In this document: in pieces, positions 8,691 to 15,300 of the stretch
How positions within the stretch are numbered: the stretch's first letter is position 1
Layout of the letters: each line of letters starts with the position of its first letter
Assembly (NCBI RefSeq): GCF_026241135.1
Contig: NZ_JAPFGA010000027.1
Location: forward strand, 1-35,376
Direction: 5' to 3'
Source: Galbibacter kalidii
GTDB lineage: Bacteria; Bacteroidota; Bacteroidia; Flavobacteriales; Flavobacteriaceae
DNA: 35,376 nucleotides
Notes under the pieces: model-generated
Told to the model about the DNA's origin: nothing
Databases searched by the model: none
Seen by the model: only the letters and a program-made list of their open reading frames with translations
Made by a program: the position numbers and the translations under genes

Positions 8691-9251
8691 ATGAACACAA
8701 AATTTAAAATGTCATTTATCTTATTACTTGCTCTAGTTGGAGTTGTTAATGTAAATGCCCAAGAGAAAAACGAAATTAGAGTATCTCTAAGTGATGCCAT
8801 TCCATTAGAGCTTAGCTATGGCTTAGCCAAGTCTTTCGAGTCGATACTAGATGGAGAAGGCAGTGATTTTGAAATTGCTACTTTTGGAATGCTTAACCTT
8901 AATTATCAAAGGTCAATAACTGATAGAATTAAAGTAGGAGCTGGAGTTTCTTACTTGAAATTTCAGGATAAGAAAGGTAATTCAAAAGACAATGACCTTA
9001 ATTATTTAGCCTTTATGCCACAGTTTGAATATACCTACTTAAAGAGTGGCATCTTAGAATTATATGGTAATACTTCTGCTGGAGTTGTAGGCTTATTCTA
9101 TAAGATTGAAAATAAAAATGAGACCGACTTTGGTTTTGCCTACCAAGTAAATCCTATTGGTATCCGAGTGGGTAAAAAAATAGGAGGTTTTGCAGAAGTT
9201 GGGTGTGGGTTTAAAGGTTTTGTCAACGTAGGTATTGACTTCAAATTTTAG
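8691..9251 (+). CDS. Small outer-membrane beta-barrel protein
   Basis: I use the ATG at 8691 rather than the in-frame ATG at 8655, because 8691 starts a clean signal peptide, MNTKFKMSFILLLALVGVVN with cleavage after VNAQ, and is preceded by an AT-rich leader (AACAAAATATT). The mature 160 or so residues alternate polar and hydrophobic positions and end in GFVNVGIDFKF, a typical C-terminal aromatic insertion signal for an 8-stranded OmpW/OprF-like barrel. No enzyme motif is seen. It is AT-rich like the FecIR operon and divergent from fecI, so it may have arrived with it and may share its regulation; that link is inference. Confidence 0.65.
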   Translation: MNTKFKMSFILLLALVGVVNVNAQEKNEIRVSLSDAIPLELSYGLAKSFESILDGEGSDFEIATFGMLNLNYQRSITDRIKVGAGVSYLKFQDKKGNSKDNDLNYLAFMPQFEYTYLKSGILELYGNTSAGVVGLFYKIENKNETDFGFAYQVNPIGIRVGKKIGGFAEVGCGFKGFVNVGIDFKF

Positions 9252-9266
9252 TAAAAAAAAAGTATT

Positions 9267-9289
9267 CCTCAAGGCAAAGCCTTGGGAGG
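9267..9289. terminator. Hairpin after the beta-barrel gene
   Basis: CCTCAAGGC AAA GCCTTGGGAGG folds into a stem with a 2-base bulge just after the stop at 9251. An A-run lies upstream, so the T-run follows the hairpin on the minus strand, where no transcript is expected nearby; on the plus strand there is no T-run. It may be a bidirectional or weak terminator. Confidence 0.35.
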
Positions 9290-9347
9290 CTATTAAACAA
9301 ACATTAACAAAAAAATCATCAAAAAATGAATATAGCAAAAAGAATAT

Positions 9348-9557
9348 ATGTTAGTACATGAAGCTTGGAAGGAAGTATCTAAATTATATGCAAATGAAGC
9401 TGTTGGGGATGTCCGAGCTGTCATAGGAAAGGATTTAAGACCAGGCAGCGTTTGGGAAACCGTTGAACTACCTGCCCTGAAGGCAAACAAAAATGTGACT
9501 AGGATATTTACCATAGACCCAGTAACTTTGAAGGAAACACTAATTTTTAAAAGATGA
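9348..9557 (+). CDS. Orphan polymorphic-toxin C-terminal tip (no trunk)
   Basis: The 69-residue reading frame has no signal peptide. It reads as the extreme C-terminus of a polymorphic (CDI/Rhs-like) toxin: AWKEVSKLYANEAVGDVRAV, then GSVWETVELPALKANKNVTR and the end IDPVTLKETLIFKR. The VWETxELPALKxNxxVT pattern is, from memory, shared by toxin tips of this class. Its stop overlaps the start of the next gene by ATGA, and that gene looks like an immunity protein. The long trunk that would carry and export such a tip is absent: upstream only an 11-codon frame (MNIAKRIYVST, 9326-9361) precedes it, in another frame. The most likely reading is a displaced toxin module, silent or waiting to recombine. 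The activity is unknown. Confidence 0.5.
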   Translation: MLVHEAWKEVSKLYANEAVGDVRAVIGKDLRPGSVWETVELPALKANKNVTRIFTIDPVTLKETLIFKR

Positions 9558-9787
9558 AAATAACTGGTACCAGATCATATATTATAGTTGAAACGGAGGG
9601 TAAGTCCTTAAAAATTGAAGGTGAGCTAACCACGACCCCAGCATTTTATGCCGACAAAGATTCAATTAAGAATTGGGAAAGTCTTCATGATGATATCCGA
9701 ATATCCGAAGACGAAAAAATGTCCCTAATTAAAAAAATAGTACAAGAGGGCAGAAAGGAAGGGAATGTTAAGATCATTTTTGACTAA
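9554..9787 (+). CDS. Imm74-like immunity protein
   Basis: The 77-residue protein begins MKITGTRSYIIVETEGKSLK, continues with IEGEL, has SIKNWESLHDDIRISEDEK in the middle and ends with a helix and strand, IVQEGRKEGNVKIIFD. This pattern (MKIxxTRxYIxVExxGK, IxGEL, IKxWE, ITExEK, KIxFE) matches my recollection of the Imm74 family, small cytoplasmic immunity proteins of polymorphic toxins. It overlaps the upstream toxin tip by 4 bases, the normal toxin-immunity order. It would protect the cell from the cognate toxin tip, whether encoded here or delivered by a relative. The length is normal and the frame is intact. Confidence 0.65.
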   Translation: MKITGTRSYIIVETEGKSLKIEGELTTTPAFYADKDSIKNWESLHDDIRISEDEKMSLIKKIVQEGRKEGNVKIIFD

Positions 9788-9828
9788 TGAAATGGTTTAG
9801 GTTCAATGCTATCTTTATCGTTGTTGAG

Positions 9829-9876
9829 GAGCCTGTTTGATGGGTTAAAGCCTGTTTAGGGCTCTTCTTTTTAGGA
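9829..9876 (+). terminator. Possible terminator after the immunity gene
   Basis: GAGCC, TGTTTGATGGGTTAAAGCCTG and GGGCTC can form nested weak stems, and TTCTTTTT follows at 9865-9872. The position about 40 bases after the immunity stop fits a rho-independent terminator. GAGCCTGTTT at 9829-9838 is also identical to the outer end of the nearby IS5 element, so a solo IS-end remnant is an alternative. Confidence 0.35.
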
Positions 9877-10191
9877 TTTTTATAGCCTGTTTTTTGATTT
9901 TGTATGTTTAAAACTTGATCCAAACCTACAATTCAAAATCATGTTGCAAAAGTCTCAAAGAATGGGGAGATAGGGAGAAATCTAAATTGTACTTACGAAG
10001 TATGCTTCCTGAAGAAAGAGATAATATTATCAAGGATAAGGAGGCCAATTTAAACAAGGATTCTGAAGGGTTTTTAGAGATGGCGGGAACTAAGAGCTTG
10101 TTTTGGAATTAAATTGAAAAAAGTGTTATGGCGGCTTGGATCGCAAGGATAGGTTTCGGATCTTTTGTTTTTCACCACAAAAAGCAAAGAG

Positions 10192-10410
10192 ATGAGAAAG
10201 TACCCGAGCGACCTTACCGACCGCCAATGGCAAGTTATAAAAAATATGCTCCCCCATTCCGATAGGAAGCGAAAACATGGTCTGCGGGCCATATGGAACG
10301 GGCTGCTCTACCTTGTCCGGACAGGTTGTCAATGGCGGATGCTCCCGAAATGTTTCCCGGCATGGCAGACGGTCTACTACCACTACAGCAGGTGGAGGGA
10401 ATGGAAGTGA
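10192..10410 (+). CDS. IS5-family transposase, first frame
   Basis: The 72-residue product has the N-terminal DUF4096 DNA-binding part of IS5 transposases: [18 protein letters not shown] at the start, then [20 protein letters not shown] and [17 protein letters not shown] before TGA at 10408-10410. In related elements this continues directly into the catalytic domain, which here lies in the -1 frame beginning around GTGATAGAGG (10406). Expression as a fusion would need a -1 frameshift in the overlap. TTTCCCG at about 10349-10355 has the X-XXY-YYZ form, but lies earlier than the homologous join, so termination-reinitiation at ATG 10401 or a recent one-base indel is also possible. Confidence 0.8.
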   Translation: MRKYPSDLTDRQWQVIKNMLPHSDRKRKHGLRAIWNGLLYLVRTGCQWRMLPKCFPAWQTVYYHYSRWREWK

Positions 10411-10952
10411 TAGAGGAGGTGATGCACCGCCTCAGGGAACTTGCCAGAAAGAAGCGGGGCAAGAATGCCGGTGCGAGCGCTGGCATCATCGACAGCCAGA
10501 GCGTCAAGAGCGGGCTGCCCAATGCGATGAAGGGCTTCGACGGAAACAAAAAGGTCAACGGCCGAAAGAGGCACATAGTGACCGACACCAACGGATGGCT
10601 ATTGGCCGTATTGGTGCACAGTGCCAACCTGCACGACGGTACCATGGCCGTGCTGCTGTTCAGGCGGCTGAGGGAATCGATCCACGGCATCCTTGCGGTC
10701 TTCGCCGACGGCGGATACAGGGGGAAGCTAGTGGAAAATGCAGCAAAAGCCCTTGGGTTCACCATTGGTATCGTCATGCGAACGGATAATGCGGAAAGGT
10801 TCAAGGTGGTGCCCAAAAGGTGGGTGGTCGAGCGCTCGTTCGCATGGATGAACGCCCATCGGAGGCTTTCAAAGGATTATGAATTCCTTTGCGAATCGGC
10901 CGAGACAATGGTGCAATTGTCCGCCATAAAGATTATGTTGAATAAAATTTAA
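10401..10952 (+). CDS. IS5-family transposase, catalytic second frame
   Basis: About 183 residues are read from the ATG at 10401, which overlaps the first frame's stop; the frame is open back to 10293. It holds the complete RNase H-like DDE core: first Asp in [11 protein letters not shown], second Asp in VFADGGYRG, and Glu in [16 protein letters not shown]. The [20 protein letters not shown] block is typical of IS5 members. The stop at 10950-10952 lies at the edge of the right inverted repeat. The catalytic triad is intact, so activity depends only on whether the two frames are joined. Confidence 0.85.
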   Translation: MEVIEEVMHRLRELARKKRGKNAGASAGIIDSQSVKSGLPNAMKGFDGNKKVNGRKRHIVTDTNGWLLAVLVHSANLHDGTMAVLLFRRLRESIHGILAVFADGGYRGKLVENAAKALGFTIGIVMRTDNAERFKVVPKRWVVERSFAWMNAHRRLSKDYEFLCESAETMVQLSAIKIMLNKI

Positions 10953-11125
10953 ACAGGCTCTAAACCCAGTTTAATCGACTGTTATTTGGAAAAATTGGTG
11001 TTCAAAGAAAGTTTTCTTACCTCGATATCTTTATGACTTTAACTCCCGGTATGCATGATGTAATAGGCCAGAGACTTTTAGAAGCCTTTAAAGAAGTAGT
11101 TATGAGGTTAAAATTTTTTGTATAG

Positions 11126-11427
11126 AGGAGAGCAAAATAAGTCATTGACATTGATTATATTGACCATTGTTTTTCTGTCACAATGTGACCTTTTACCTTC
11201 CTGCCCCCTAAAGAATTAAGCCCCAACCAAAGCAATGCTTTTATTATTACTTTTTCGGTTTATCACTTTGGCCGTCCTGTTGGATAGGAAGAAGAGCAAA
11301 TACACTATCAAAAGGCTAAGAAGGAAGGAAAAGAAAACCCCTGACAAATATTAATAAAGGTATCAAGGTACTACCCATAAAACGTATGGAGAGCGATACG
11401 TTTGTTTCTTCTTTATAAGAAGTTTAG
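11126..11427 (+). other. Spacer with possible small-peptide frames
   Basis: No supported gene. Two suggestive short frames are noted. One, without an ATG, reads KSLTLIILTIVFLSQC then DLLPSCPLKN and stop (about 11142-11218), like a lipoprotein signal peptide remnant. The other is a 39-codon ATG frame at 11235-11354 (MLLLLLFRFITLAVLLDRKK, then a basic tail) that could encode a tiny membrane peptide but has no other support. Both may be chance or decay products. Confidence 0.2.
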
Positions 11428-11565
11428 CCATTTATTACATCAGGTGCCTCGAATATTACACACCGGTTGATTAAAGGCATCGGTCAAGCCATCTTTGTTT
11501 TGGGTTTAATTAACGTTTTACAAAACCAACAAGATCGGCAGTTTAAGTTCAGGCTGGTTGATTAA
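11428..11565 (+). pseudogene. C-terminal remnant of an unknown gene
   Basis: An open frame without start codon encodes about 45 protein-like residues, PFITSGASNITHRLIKGIGQ then AIFVLGLINVLQNQQDRQFK and FRLVD, ending in TAA at 11563-11565. A strong terminator begins 5 bases later, the arrangement expected at the true end of a gene. An in-frame stop (TAG, 11425-11427) and other frames upstream show that the body is lost. The family is not recognised. Confidence 0.4.
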
Positions 11566-11570
11566 TAGTA

Positions 11571-11599
11571 CGGGTCAGGTTTATCCTGATCCGTTTTTT
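11571..11599 (+). terminator. Strong rho-independent terminator
   Basis: CGGGTCAGG TTTAT CCTGATCCG forms a 9-bp stem (one G-U pair) with a 5-base loop, followed directly by TTTTTT (11594-11599). It would close plus-strand transcription from the decayed gene that stops at 11565 and insulates the large downstream operon from upstream reading. Confidence 0.85.
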
Positions 11600-11691
11600 A
11601 AGATTTAAGGTACCCTCAAACCCGACGCAATACATAAGCCATAAAAGGCTTTATGTGTTGTTTTCGTCAAATATATTTTGGAAAAGGATAA

Positions 11692-11937
11692 AACAAATGG
11701 CATTTCAACAAGCAAAAAAAATGTCATATCAATAAGCCCCAAAAATTAAAAATTTGGTTAAAGTATGGGGAAACCCTAAAAAGCAAATATAAGGAAATCG
11801 ATGACCTGTTCCTTGCCTTGCCTAAATCTATAAAACAGAAATGGAAGCAATTTTATACAGATTTACAAGGAAATGAAGGGGATGTTTCAATGAAAACATA
11901 TATATGGGATATTGCCAAACTATCTATACAATTTTAA
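11692..11937 (+). pseudogene. C-terminal remnant of a second unknown gene
   Basis: A frame without a start codon, open between stops at 11689 and 11935, encodes a protein-like lysine-rich helical stretch including LKYGETLKSKYKEIDDLFLA, LPKSIKQKWKQFYTDLQG and MKTYIWDIAKLSIQF. No ATG or ribosome-site context opens it, and the first 15 codons are low-complexity A-rich sequence. It probably is the tail of a lost gene; the family is unknown. Just upstream, CATAAGCC/GGCTTTATG (about 11633-11655) forms an imperfect hairpin. Confidence 0.35.
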
Positions 11938-12245
11938 AAAAGGGGGAAAATCCCCTTATCGACAATATGTTCATCCTCAGCGGTATGGAATTGAATATTT
12001 TTACTATTTTAGCAAAGAATCCCCTCCATGGCTGCATGTCAAAAAAGAAATAAACACCATTTGTTGTATGTATCTCTAAAAGGGCAATTTGCAAGGTTGA
12101 GCAGTAGCCCCTGTTTATCATTTTATAACAAACAGGAATTCTTCTATGTTATATATCATTTGTTAATGAGAAAAAATAGCCTATCATTTTTCTGTCAATT
12201 GCAAAATAAATTTCATAAAATATATAGATTTGAAGTCTTCAAAAC
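11938..12245. other. AT-rich spacer before the main operon
   Basis: No gene is supported here. A 112-codon frame starting at 12028 has no protein-like composition and overlaps the consensus promoter and the start of the next gene in another frame. The minus strand is open for 65 codons at 11924-12121, also without recognisable content. Confidence 0.4.
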
Positions 12246-12275
12246 TTTGATTTTTTATAGGAAAAAGTATATTTG
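12246..12275 (+). promoter_or_regulatory. Bacteroidota consensus promoter of the 23-kb operon
   Basis: A -33 box TTTG (12246-12249) and a -7 box TATATTTG (12268-12275, consensus TAnnTTTG) are separated by 18 bases, close to the Bacteroidota housekeeping-sigma optimum. Transcription would begin around 12281-12284, leaving a leader of about 80 bases before the ATG at 12363. It is the best promoter match I found in the window, and the only consensus one found ahead of the following co-directional genes. Confidence 0.65.
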
Positions 12276-12362
12276 TAGTGACTTTTGTAGAAAACTTGTG
12301 TCTAAAAACAACAGGGAGGGTTCTGTAAAGTCGTGCCCTATAACGATACCAAAACTATGCCT

Positions 12363-15300
12363 ATGAAAAGACTACTACCCTGTATATGTTTTTTTAGTGC
12401 ACTGCTATCATATCCCTCAACCCGGGGATATTTAACTTTGTTCCATAGCGATACCCTTTCACTCCATGCCAAAAAGCAGCCTGTGGTCCCTGAAAAAAAA
12501 GTGTCGCCTTCTTTTTTAGATAAGTTGGCATCCAAGTTCCCGGAACCTGTAGAAAATTCAATTAATAGAAAAATTTCATCCCCGGAATTCAACTGGCAGT
12601 ATATAAAAGATACTTATAAAATACCGGATACAGTTGCAACCCAACAAGGGATAGCAGCTGAGTCTTTCAATGAAATAGAAGAAAGCGGATTGTGGGTAAA
12701 ACGTTTCGGGAATGAAGATATCGTGACGCTACCTGTGGGGGTGAAAGATTCCGTTGGAAATGTGGAATATGCCATAGGGGTTGTAAAAGCTGAAATAAAC
12801 CCGAAATATACCAAACTTACTGTTTTTGCGAGGGTCCGGATACCACAGAGCAATGAAAAAGGGGAACCTTTGGAACTATTTTTTGGGGCCGATGATGTAA
12901 AACTGTCCCATCAGGGAGGGATTATTGGTGATGCCAAACTGGTTTTGTTGGGGGATGTCCCCATCCCTTTTAATGGAGGGAACTGGTTGGTTACATTTAA
13001 TGGCGGTATGGATATGGGAACAGGTGCCACTATGGACTTGACCTATGCTACCATAGATTGCGATGGGATAAAAAACCTTTCCTTGGATGGTTCTGTTGAA
13101 TTTTCCAGGAAATATATTCTTCCGTTGACACTTAATGGTGAGGTTGATGAGGCTTCAGGGGAAAGGGTTAGGGCTGATTTTAATGTGACCGTTGAAGATT
13201 GGAACGATCTTTTGGTTGGGGTGTCCGTACAACCATTTACCCGCGCCCAAAAAAGAAATGGAAAGGATTATGATGGAAACTTCCAGTTTTATTTAAACGA
13301 GGCGGTATTGGATTTTAGCGACCTGCGTAATTCCCCTAATGTCCATTTTCCGGAATATTATGTCGAAAAAGGACTGTTAATGCCCAACCCAAATACATGG
13401 AGAGGGATTTATATAGAAACCATTGATGTTCGATTGCCGAAGGAATATAAAACCAAAGGGGCCATTGAGCGAAAAGAGCGTATCGGTTTTGGAGCCCACC
13501 ATATGATTTTTGACTCTTATGGATTGTCGGGGACTTTTTATGCCGATAACCTGTTCCAGATGGATGAAGGAAGGACCAATGAGAAAGGGGCATGGGCATA
13601 TTCCTTGGATCATATTGAAGTAAGCCTGGCGGCCAATCAATTTATTGGGGCAGGGTTTAATGGACGGATTTTGATGCCTGTATCCAAAGAAACCAATGAA
13701 AGCGGGAAAATAGGTTTGCGTTATGCCGGACTTATCACCGAAGAAGAATATATGCTGCATGTGGCCACGGATTCTGTAGTTGACTTTAACCTATGGCAAG
13801 CCAAAGGCCAGCTATTGCCAAATAGCAGTATTGAGTTACGGGTGGTTGAAAGTAAGTTTAGGCCCAGGGCAATTTTAAACGGTCGATTGGCTATCAATGC
13901 GAGTCAAAAGAAGAGTTTGGAAACCGAAGGGGAATATGAAGAAAATGATTCTACAGCAATCGTACAATTTAAAGGCATTGAATTCCAGCAAATGGTATTG
14001 CAGACCGAGAGCCCTGTATTTGCCGTTGGTTATTTGGGGTATAATGATGAAGTGAAATTCGGGAATTTTCCGGTATCAATAGCCAATATAGAATTAACTA
14101 CACAAGCAAATTATGCATCCTTGTGGTTTGACCTGAATATCAATTTGATGGATGGGGCAGGATTTGGAGGCTCTACCCGATTGGGGATTCAAGCATTAAA
14201 TGAGGAGCGGGATTACAGGCAGCGATGGAAATATGACGGACTGGACGTCCAAGAGATTTTTATTTCTGCAGATATGAGTGCCTTTTCATTTGAAGGAAGG
14301 TTGACGATTATGGATGATGACCCGGAATATGGCGATGGTTTTGCCGGGCAACTCACGGCGAAATTTCAATCCTTGGGAAATGTGGAGATTGGAGCATCGG
14401 GGATATTTGGCCGTGTAGACGGATATCGGTATTGGTACTTCGATGCCAGTGTAAACAATCTGGTGCCCCCGGGAACGCCGGGGTTGATCGTCCCATCCGG
14501 TTTTGCGGGGGGAGCCTATTATAAAATGAAGCGTAAAGGCTTTAGTTCTGCTTTTTCCACGGCCTATTATTCCGATCAGGAAGCTCAGGAGAGCGGGTTA
14601 AGCGGTAAAAACAGGCTGGCTTATGCCCCCGATAAAAATATGGGGCTTGGTGTAAAAGCCATGATCATGTTTTACGTCGGGGCCAATGGGGTTGTCAATG
14701 GCGGGGCCGGATTTGAAGTCTTGTTCAATAATCACGGGGGGATCTCCCGTATGGGCTTCTACGGACAGGCCAAGATTATGGCTGAACTGCCCATGGGGGA
14801 CGATATCAATAACTTGATGGACAAAGTCAAAGAGAGTGCACCTGCATTGGATGATTTTATGAATGTAGATGATGACTCATCTTTGGCAAAAGTTGGGAAA
14901 CCCTTCCTTAAAAAAGCTGATATGAGTTTTCCGGATATCAGCACGAAAATGGGGGTTGAAGCCTATGTGGGGATAGAGTACGATTTTGAAAACTCAACCC
15001 TTCACGGGGAGTTCGATCTCTATGTAAATGTTGCTGGTGGAGTGGTTGCCGGAAGGGCCAGTAAAGGCAGGGCAGGATGGGCCGTGTATCACTTTGCACC
15101 CGGGGAATGGTATATCCATATGGGAACACCAACAGATCGACTCGGACTAAAAATAGGAGTAGGACCTGTCTCCATACAAACAGGAGGGTATTTTATGATG
15201 GGGGATAAAATCCCGGGAAGCCCGCCACCGCCACCTATCGTTGCCGAAATTTTAAGGGAGGATGTACAGACCCTGGATTATATGCGGGATCTCAATGCCT

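Larger units (their letters stand above)
10094..10960 (+). mobile_element. IS5-family insertion sequence (about 867 bp)
   Basis: Ends were placed from three agreeing signals. The left end GAGCTTGTTT (10094) pairs with right end AAACAGGCTC (10951-10960) as 10-bp inverted repeats with one mismatch. The trinucleotide TAA flanks both ends (10091-10093 and 10961-10963), fitting the 3-bp TNA duplications of some IS5 subgroups. The length is normal for two-frame IS5 elements. The element encodes a two-frame DDE transposase and is much richer in G+C than the flanks, suggesting recent arrival from another background. It interrupts a small reading frame. Confidence 0.8.
9915..11036 (+). pseudogene. Small unknown gene split by the IS5-family element
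   Basis: The left part (9915-10093) encodes CCKSLKEWGDREKSKLYLRS, MLPEERDNIIKDKEANLNK and EMAGT before entering the IS. If the IS (10094-10960) and one TAA duplication (10961-10963) are removed, the frame continues without a break as KPSLIDCYLEKLVFKESFLT to a TGA at 11034-11036, giving an 83-residue hydrophilic protein. The stop overlaps an ATG (ATGA at 11033-11036) opening a further 30 codons (MTLTPGMHDVIGQRLLEAFK, ending 11125), which may be the same protein after a frameshift. No family is recognised. The clean rejoining is good evidence that it was a coding frame when the IS inserted. Confidence 0.45.

Noticed and set aside
10235-10816. 193-codon minus-strand frame inside the IS
   Set aside because: It is a shadow of the GC-rich transposase gene on the other strand.
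12333-12362. GTG start at 12333 or ATG at 12357 for the giant protein
   Set aside because: Both add hydrophilic residues before the signal peptide; the ATG at 12363 gives a normal lysine/arginine-led signal sequence.
12028-12366. 112-codon plus-strand reading frame
   Set aside because: It overlaps the consensus promoter and the start of the giant gene, and has a low-complexity translation rich in Phe, Lys and Ser without domain character.
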